IMG/VR virus record: IMGVR_UViG_3300031841_003365 | Location: 1-36,182 of that record | DNA length: 36,182 nucleotides | Reading direction: 5' to 3' (one strand) | Source of the DNA: a virus | In this document: in pieces, positions 32,606 to 36,182 of the stretch | Layout of the letters: every line of letters starts with the position of its first letter | Position numbering within the stretch: position 1 is the first letter of the stretch | Made by a program: the position numbers and the translations under genes | The notes under the pieces: generated by a model | The model's input: only the letters and a program-made list of their open reading frames with translations | What the model was told of the DNA's origin: nothing | Database searches by the model: none

Positions 32606-33030
32606 TACTTTAGAATTTCTGTGATTCGGTCAAACAATTCTTCTTCGGTCAGGCTCATCATTTGAGCGCCGAACAACTCGGCGTAGATGTTCACCATTCG
32701 GTTAGCCGTGCACAGCGCGGCGTGCTCATCGCTGAGGTCATACTCGAACTCGAAACACCCGAGTTCGTTCTCGATTTCTTCGCGAAGCACAGCGGCGACC
32801 TCGTAGATGTTCCCACGGCCGGCGGTCTCGCTGTAGTAGGTGTCGAAGTAGTAAAAGGCCTCGGCGAAACTGTTGTCTGATTCGAGGTATTCTTGGAGCA
32901 ACTCCATGGCCTCAAAGGGGTCTCCTACCTGCTCCAATTCTTGGTAGGGTATGCTCTCGAGCACGTCGTTCGCGTAGTCGTTGGCAACTTCTTCGAGCTG
33001 CTTATTGAGGAGGGAAATAATCTTGTTCAT
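32605..33030 (-). CDS. Very acidic early protein
   Basis: A 141-residue protein with about 32 Asp/Glu against about 7 Lys/Arg, spread along most of its length, and many aromatic residues (A-F-Y-Y-F-D-T-Y-Y). Such charge is typical of DNA-mimic inhibitors made early by phages (as with ArdA or Ocr), but no known motif of those families is visible, so this is only a suggestion. It lies three bases from the preceding peptidase-like gene. Confidence 0.75.
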   Translation of the reverse strand: MNKIISLLNKQLEEVANDYANDVLESIPYQELEQVGDPFEAMELLQEYLESDNSFAEAFYYFDTYYSETAGRGNIYEVAAVLREEIENELGCFEFEYDLSDEHAALCTANRMVNIYAELFGAQMMSLTEEELFDRITEILK

Positions 33031-33033
33031 GGA

Positions 33034-33558
33034 TTAGAATTTTACGGTGTAGGTGATTACTTGATTTTGGTACGTTGCGTTCTCTCTGTTGTTGTTGTAA
33101 AGCACGCCGTTGATTAGCGCGAGGGCGTGGTCACGGGTGATGATTAGGAAGCGACCGCGCGGGTTATTCTTAATGAAGGTGGACACCTTAATATTCTTGG
33201 CGAACTTGTCTGCCTGTGCTTCGCTGAGGTTCTCCGCGAGGGTGGGGCGACCTTCTTGGCCGGCCTTCTTCACATAGTAGTCGTAGCTGAAGGGCTTCAG
33301 GTATCGAGTGATTTCGCATTTAGGCCGTAGCTTCTTGTATGCCCTGAATCCTTCGCCCTGATAGTAGCATGTGCCGGCTACGTGCTCGAGACCGTCCTGC
33401 TTGACTACCTTGTAGGCCAATCGATTCTTGACCGTCCACGCGGTGGCCTGCTCGTAGCTCATGCCGATGATGTTCGAGAGAGCAATCACGCCACACGAGC
33501 CGTGTAAATTCTTGGCCGGCTCACCGGTTTTCTTGATTATGCAAATGTTCCTGTTCAT
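33034..33558 (-). CDS. Possible papain/C39-like cysteine peptidase fold protein
   Basis: A 174-residue protein with the layout of small C39/papain-like enzymes. Cys22 sits at the start of a helix in GSCGVIALSNIIGMSYEQA. Much later, His144 lies on a strand, T-R-D-H-A-L-A-L-I-N-G-V-L-Y-N, where Asn155-157 could take the Asp/Asn role. Intervening parts are basic. There is no signal peptide. The pattern is suggestive but the family is not certain. It is flanked downstream by an acidic protein and upstream by tRNA-like copy 2. An early host- or defence-directed role is speculative. Confidence 0.6.
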   Translation of the reverse strand: MNRNICIIKKTGEPAKNLHGSCGVIALSNIIGMSYEQATAWTVKNRLAYKVVKQDGLEHVAGTCYYQGEGFRAYKKLRPKCEITRYLKPFSYDYYVKKAGQEGRPTLAENLSEAQADKFAKNIKVSTFIKNNPRGRFLIITRDHALALINGVLYNNNRENATYQNQVITYTVKF

Positions 33559-33580
33559 GGGGTGGGTGTTTTGTTATTCT

Positions 33581-33625
33581 TGGAGGGCAGTGCGGAGTCG
33601 AACCGCACCGTAGACCGTCTACCCT
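33581..33625 (-). ncRNA. Minimal tRNA-like element, copy 2
   Basis: Identical over all 45 bases to the copies at 31427 and 34043. On the minus strand it begins seven bases after the stop codon of the 127-residue protein and its CCA lies 22 bases ahead of the peptidase-like gene's start. The 5' flank (CCCCCT) and 3' flank (AGAATA) differ from those of the other copies, so the shared block ends exactly with the acceptor stem and CCA. Confidence 0.75.
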
Positions 33626-33632
33626 AGGGGGC

Positions 33633-34016
33633 TCACTTAAGCCGGATTTCTTCTTTCGTGTCGAGGTTGAAGAAAGCAATTTCATCGAAGGTCTCTGCTA
33701 CGATTCTTGCACTCTCTTCGCTGTTCATCACTGCAACCGCATCGAGGTACAAGGTACCGCCGTCGAGCCAAAAGCCAACTTTCATTTTTGGGTGTGAGAG
33801 CCGAATCTTCTTGATTGCCTCGGTGATTTCTTCGAGCTGCTCGAGTCGAGCGTTGTAGAACTTGAACTCACGAATGCCGCCCACGGCGTACCCGGTTGTA
33901 ACGGTGTCCCCGGTCTTGGGGTCTATAGTGGCTCCGCCATTCTTGGCGGTCAGGCTGAGGCCTTTAAGGGCGATTTCTTTTGAGGTCACGTAGTTGGTTG
34001 CTTTTGCGTTTTTCAT
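33633..34016 (-). CDS. Hypothetical protein
   Basis: A 127-residue protein, probably alpha/beta, with a basic first third, a helix L-E-Q-L-E-E-I-T-E-A-I-K-K-I and strands V-G-F-W-L-D-G-G-T-L-Y-L-D-A-V-A-V. No family recognised. It is bounded on both sides by tRNA-like elements, so its message could be cut out as a single unit if these are processed. Confidence 0.75.
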   Translation of the reverse strand: MKNAKATNYVTSKEIALKGLSLTAKNGGATIDPKTGDTVTTGYAVGGIREFKFYNARLEQLEEITEAIKKIRLSHPKMKVGFWLDGGTLYLDAVAVMNSEESARIVAETFDEIAFFNLDTKEEIRLK

Positions 34017-34042
34017 GGCGCTAAAATTTGAGTTTTAAATTA

Positions 34043-34087
34043 TGGAGGGCAGTGCGGAGTCGAACCGCACCGTAGACCGTCTACCCT
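34043..34087 (-). ncRNA. Minimal tRNA-like element, copy 3
   Basis: Third identical 45-base copy. It begins six bases after the stop of the 85-residue gene, and its CCA end lies 26 bases before the start of the 127-residue gene. The first two bases beyond the 5' side (TA) are shared with copy 1 only; after that the flanks differ. Confidence 0.75.
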
Positions 34088-34093
34088 TAGCCG

Positions 34094-34351
34094 TTAGGCG
34101 TGTTGCTCAATTGCCCGGCGGCATGCGAATATGGCGTTTGCTTCATCGTCGAGCTTCATCATGTAGTCGAAGGTGGCGCGAATGGAGTCACCCAAGTCGA
34201 CCGCCTCGAGTGAAAACTCGTCCGCCTCGAGCAAGTTGCGGTGTTTGATTCTGAGCCGCTCCCATTCATTACGGGCGGCGCGGTAGTTGCGTTCAACGTC
34301 GCCTTGTCGCGACTTCAATTCTGCAACGATTTCTAGTTTGTATGCGTTCAT
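34094..34351 (-). CDS. Hypothetical helical protein
   Basis: An 85-residue helical, charged protein (R-Q-G-D-V-E-R-N-Y-R-A-A-R-N-E-W-E-R-L-R) with the look of a coiled coil followed by a helical tail. No family is recognised. The start overlaps the stop of the 51-residue gene by ATGA. A tRNA-like element follows. Confidence 0.72.
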   Translation of the reverse strand: MNAYKLEIVAELKSRQGDVERNYRAARNEWERLRIKHRNLLEADEFSLEAVDLGDSIRATFDYMMKLDDEANAIFACRRAIEQHA

Positions 34352-34503
34352 CGGATTTCGTATTTTGAGCCGTTGGCGTTCGTGCCGTACCGGCTCCGGT
34401 TAGTGTAGTCGATTGAGTCATTGAAGCCGTGAGTCGGACGGCTGTAGGTGAGTTCATCGCGCATTGCAGCGCGCTCAGCGTCGGTGAAAAGTGTTCGTGG
34501 CAT
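34348..34503 (-). CDS. 51-residue hypothetical protein
   Basis: A small frame (M-P-R-T-L-F-T-D-A-E-R-A-A-M-R-D-E-L...) rich in charged and polar residues, ending S-K-Y-E-I-R. It is coupled on both sides: TAATG with the upstream peptide and ATGA with the downstream gene. The double coupling argues that it is translated. Function unknown. Confidence 0.68.
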   Translation of the reverse strand: MPRTLFTDAERAAMRDELTYSRPTHGFNDSIDYTNRSRYGTNANGSKYEIR

Positions 34504-34589
34504 TACTTGTTAGTTACGAGGGTGAGAATGTAGCAAATTGCAAAGAAAGCAGCGGCACCGGCCGCGAAAAGTGGCATTGTATCAACCAT
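34503..34589 (-). CDS. 28-residue membrane peptide, first early gene
   Basis: M-V-D-T-M-P-L-F followed by a membrane segment (A-A-G-A-A-A-F-F-A-I-C-Y-I-L-T-L-V) and T-N-K. Its TAA overlaps the next ATG. It is the first coding frame of the minus-strand block, read right after the structured region at 34614-34892. Small membrane peptides of this type are often toxic or inhibit superinfection, but nothing here proves that. Confidence 0.55.
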   Translation of the reverse strand: MVDTMPLFAAGAAAFFAICYILTLVTNK

Positions 34590-34613
34590 GTGTGAAAGTG
34601 TTTAGAGTGTTTG

Positions 34614-34892
34614 ACGGTGCCCCGGTCGCGAGCCGGGTGAGATACGCAAGCTATCTAGCACCGTGATAAGTCCGGCGGGCGTCCCTCCGTACTGTTTCCG
34701 TCATTGCTCCGCATAAGTGGCTCGCTACGTACGCTAATTGAATAGCCTTCGCGCTGCATTTTGCTACGGTGACGGGTTCAGGAGTTAGTCCCTACGCATT
34801 GAGCAAACGCAACCGGCAGCGAATCCAACGTACAACGATTGAACGCCCCTCGTTGGGTGCCGGTATTGTTATTTCAATACTGTTTTGTTTTA
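34614..34892 (+). ncRNA. Candidate structured RNA with GNRA-capped three-way junction
   Basis: A seven-pair stem, ACGGTGC (34614-34620) with GCACCGT (34658-34664), encloses two hairpins: CCCGG/CCGGG with a C-GCGA-G cap and AGATA/TATCT with a C-GCAA-G cap. Both caps are GNRA only when read on the plus strand. Further on, CCGTCA (34698-34703) can pair with TGACGG (34770-34775). ACCGGCA (34812-34818) and CCAACG (34825-34830) pair with TGCCGGT (34858-34864) and CGTTGG (34851-34856). A weak hairpin, GTATTG/CAATAC, then runs into TGTTTTGTTTT. Read on the minus strand, it would instead be a leader of the early operon. No known family is recognised. Confidence 0.55.
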
Positions 34893-35130
34893 CTGTTAGC
34901 CTACTACAACTAACAAACATATGAGGGGGTTAACCCAACCGCCATGGACGGCAGCTTTTGTTTATCCGGTGCTGCTCCCGGCCGCTTGCCTATTTGGCTC
35001 GTCGGTGTCTCTCTCGAACTGCTGAGGCCGTTACCCCGTGTGCCGTTGTTGTTTGACACCACAAACATACACAAGAATTCTGAAATTCCAACCCTCACCC
35101 CAAAAAAAAGTTCGTCGCCCATGCGCCCCC

Positions 35131-35162
35131 TATATATATAAGGTATAAAGGGCTGCCCAAAA
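35131..35162 (-). promoter_or_regulatory. Possible early promoter toward the minus-strand operon
   Basis: On the minus strand a T run ending in TTTTTTGGGC is followed, after 14 to 18 bases depending on register, by an alternating TATATATATA block (35140-35131). It matches a TTTG-plus-TATA layout like that at 299 and 4069, but lacks the shared downstream block. If used, the leader would cross the structured region at 34614-34892. Confidence 0.3.
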
Positions 35163-35166
35163 AACG

Positions 35167-35247
35167 TAACTCGCTGATAATGTGATAGTTACGGCTACGA
35201 AAAAAAATTTCATGCGCCTTCGTAACTCGCTGAGCCTCAGGCAGTTA
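35167..35247. repeat. 25-bp dyad repeats A and B with A-tracts
   Basis: Copy A (35167-35191) and copy B (35223-35247), 56 bases apart, both begin TAACTCGCTGA and end AGTTA followed by CGG. In copy B the inner arms are perfectly self-complementary (CTGAG and CTCAG around C), whereas in copy A the inner right arm carries two mismatches. Outer arms pair perfectly in both. An A8 tract follows each. Confidence 0.75.
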
Positions 35248-35894
35248 CGGACGAAAAAAAATTGAAGATTTTCCGAAAAAAAATCACCGAGGGGGCAAAA
35301 TCGGCCCCGTGGAACATAGAAATTCACCTATTCGCGGCAAAACGCCGGAAAGCCGCGCCACCAAAGGGATGCAGCGCATTTGGGCGAACACCCTAAAAAA
35401 AATTTGCCCGTGAAACATCAGTAAATACAGGGGTTTCAGAGAAATCGCAAAAAAAACCTTGCATTTGTGGGTCGGTTTTACTACATCGACCGCCAAAAAC
35501 GCTAAATCACACATTTACAGCACTTTAGCAAAATCAGGTTTTCAGGTCGTGTACCTAAAAACTAGCACTTTGCAGCAATAGCAAGGGTTTCAGAGGCCGG
35601 TGTGTCAAATGGACACGATATGAAATAGGGGCTATTTGGCGCCCTATCAAAGACCGTGCCAAAACACGTTTCTGAGGGTGTTTTGGTGGCTAGGTGGTGC
35701 GGAATGGGGGTGCAATTGGGGTCAAATGCGCGTCCGGAAATTGTGTTTCAATTAGTATTAATACATGTACCCAATAGCAACAAAAAGATTGTGTTGGCAT
35801 AGCTCACAAATACAAATACCAACAAGGCAACAAAAGGGGGTGCATGGGGTGTGGTATGCGGCACACGGTACCGGGTCAGGTACGGTACTTTGTA

Positions 35895-35920
35895 ATGCAT
35901 AGTACCTAATTACTATGCAT
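35895..35920. repeat. 10-bp perfect inverted repeat
   Basis: ATGCATAGTA (35895-35904) and TACTATGCAT (35911-35920) form perfect arms around CCTAAT. A further GCATAG follows at once. No T run is attached, so it is more likely a protein site or cruciform than a terminator. Confidence 0.7.
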
Positions 35921-35933
35921 GCATAGCATTGTG

Positions 35934-36086
35934 TAACTGCCTGATAATCAGCAAGTTATAACTGCTTGATAATCAACTAGTTAGCGCTCCTGCAGCGCCC
36001 ATATTAAGGGGGTTAGTGTACGGTTTACACACTACTACAAAACGGTTCAATTGATAGGGGCTAACTGACTGATAATCAATAAGTTA
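35934..36086. repeat. 25-bp dyad repeats C, D and E
   Basis: Copies C (35934-35958) and D (35959-35983) are directly abutted; E lies at 36062-36086. All fit TAACT, two free bases, YTGATAATCAR, two free bases, AGTTA. In D the inner pair changes from C-G to T-A on both sides, preserving symmetry; in E one inner pair is broken. All three keep the GATAAT centre. Confidence 0.8.
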
Positions 36087-36113
36087 AGGGTAGGGGGTTG
36101 GAAAACACTTGAG

Positions 36114-36182
36114 GCGGCGAGCTGGGACCGACGGCCGGGGGGTCTTTCTTTTATGCGGCGAGCTGGGACCGACGGCCGGGGG
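36114..36182. repeat. 41-base tandem repeat at the contig junction
   Basis: Unit one is 36114-36154 (GCGGCGAGCTGGGACC, then GACGGCC, six Gs, then TCTTTCTTTTAT). Unit two begins at 36155 and runs to the last base with five Gs; base 1 supplies the sixth G, and bases 2-13 supply TCTTTCTTTTAT. The join is therefore exact, and the window is a closed molecule or one concatemer unit. A third, partly matching GCGGC start follows at base 14. Confidence 0.9.

Larger units (their letters stand above)
34893..36182. other. Gene-free control region at the genome junction
   Basis: No frame here looks coding: the open frames are short and overlap on both strands. It contains six tracts of exactly eight As (35102, 35200, 35254, 35276, 35395, 35449), five 25-bp dyads, a 10-bp inverted repeat, and a terminal tandem repeat. 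Dyads A and B are each followed by a closely similar stretch, ACGG then ACGAAAAAAAATT. Intrinsic bends plus repeated dyads suit a replication origin, a partition site or early operators. Confidence 0.55.

Noticed and set aside
34910-35141. Two overlapping open frames on opposite strands (70 and 65 codons)
   Set aside because: No coupling with neighbours and no recognisable protein character; they lie in a repeat- and A-tract-rich control region.
35284-35514. Minus-strand frame of 76 codons
   Set aside because: Runs through A8 tracts, odd composition and no start context; probably chance.
1-36182. Temperate lifestyle genes (integrase, repressor, attachment site)
   Set aside because: None were found; the tRNA-like elements alone are not evidence of an attachment site.

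Overview
The window reads as a complete genome of a tailed bacteriophage with a long non-contractile tail (siphovirus type, class Caudoviricetes). A 41-base tandem repeat at the right end continues exactly into base 1, so the 36,182 bases close into a circle or a concatemer. Most starts lack Shine-Dalgarno sequences and are preceded by A-rich stretches, stop and start codons often overlap (ATGA, TAATG), and the promoters found carry a TTTG upstream element. This favours a Bacteroidota host, but that is an inference. No integrase, repressor, DNA polymerase or CRISPR array was seen.

Plus strand, 336-21,013: HNH nuclease, a small protein, VRR-NUC nuclease, an unknown protein, small and large terminase, HK97-type portal, two head-region proteins, and a single polypeptide joining prohead protease to major capsid protein. 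These are followed by connector, stopper, gp10-like tail completion protein, tail tube, the two tail chaperones (linked by a lambda-like GGGAAAG frameshift site), tape measure, tail-tip protein, tail fibre and a discoidin-like adhesin. The block ends with a lysis group (coiled-coil membrane protein, T7-lysozyme-like amidase, holin-like protein). Near-identical hairpin terminators follow the capsid and tail tube genes, the two most abundantly needed products. A two-way terminator at about 21,042-21,085 separates the arms.

Minus strand, 34,589-21,140: about 25 small early genes. Upstream ones are mostly unrecognised (a possible cysteine peptidase, a very acidic protein, DUF3310, tiny membrane peptides). 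A strong sigma70-like promoter at 28,266-28,294 then drives the DNA-metabolism block: a membrane-anchored annealing-like protein, SSB, SF3/D5 helicase, metallophosphoesterase, zinc ribbon, and B12-dependent ribonucleotide reductase.

Most unusual: three identical 45-nt blocks in the early operon fold as acceptor stem plus T-arm of a tRNA, with no anticodon arm. Their identity starts at the acceptor 5' base and ends at an encoded CCA. A fourth, related tRNA-like element follows the capsid gene. The roughly 1.9 kb without genes at the junction (34,590-36,182 and 1-335) holds a candidate structured RNA with GNRA-capped hairpins, five 25-bp dyads, six A8 tracts and the closing tandem repeat. It probably serves as origin, control region and packaging region.
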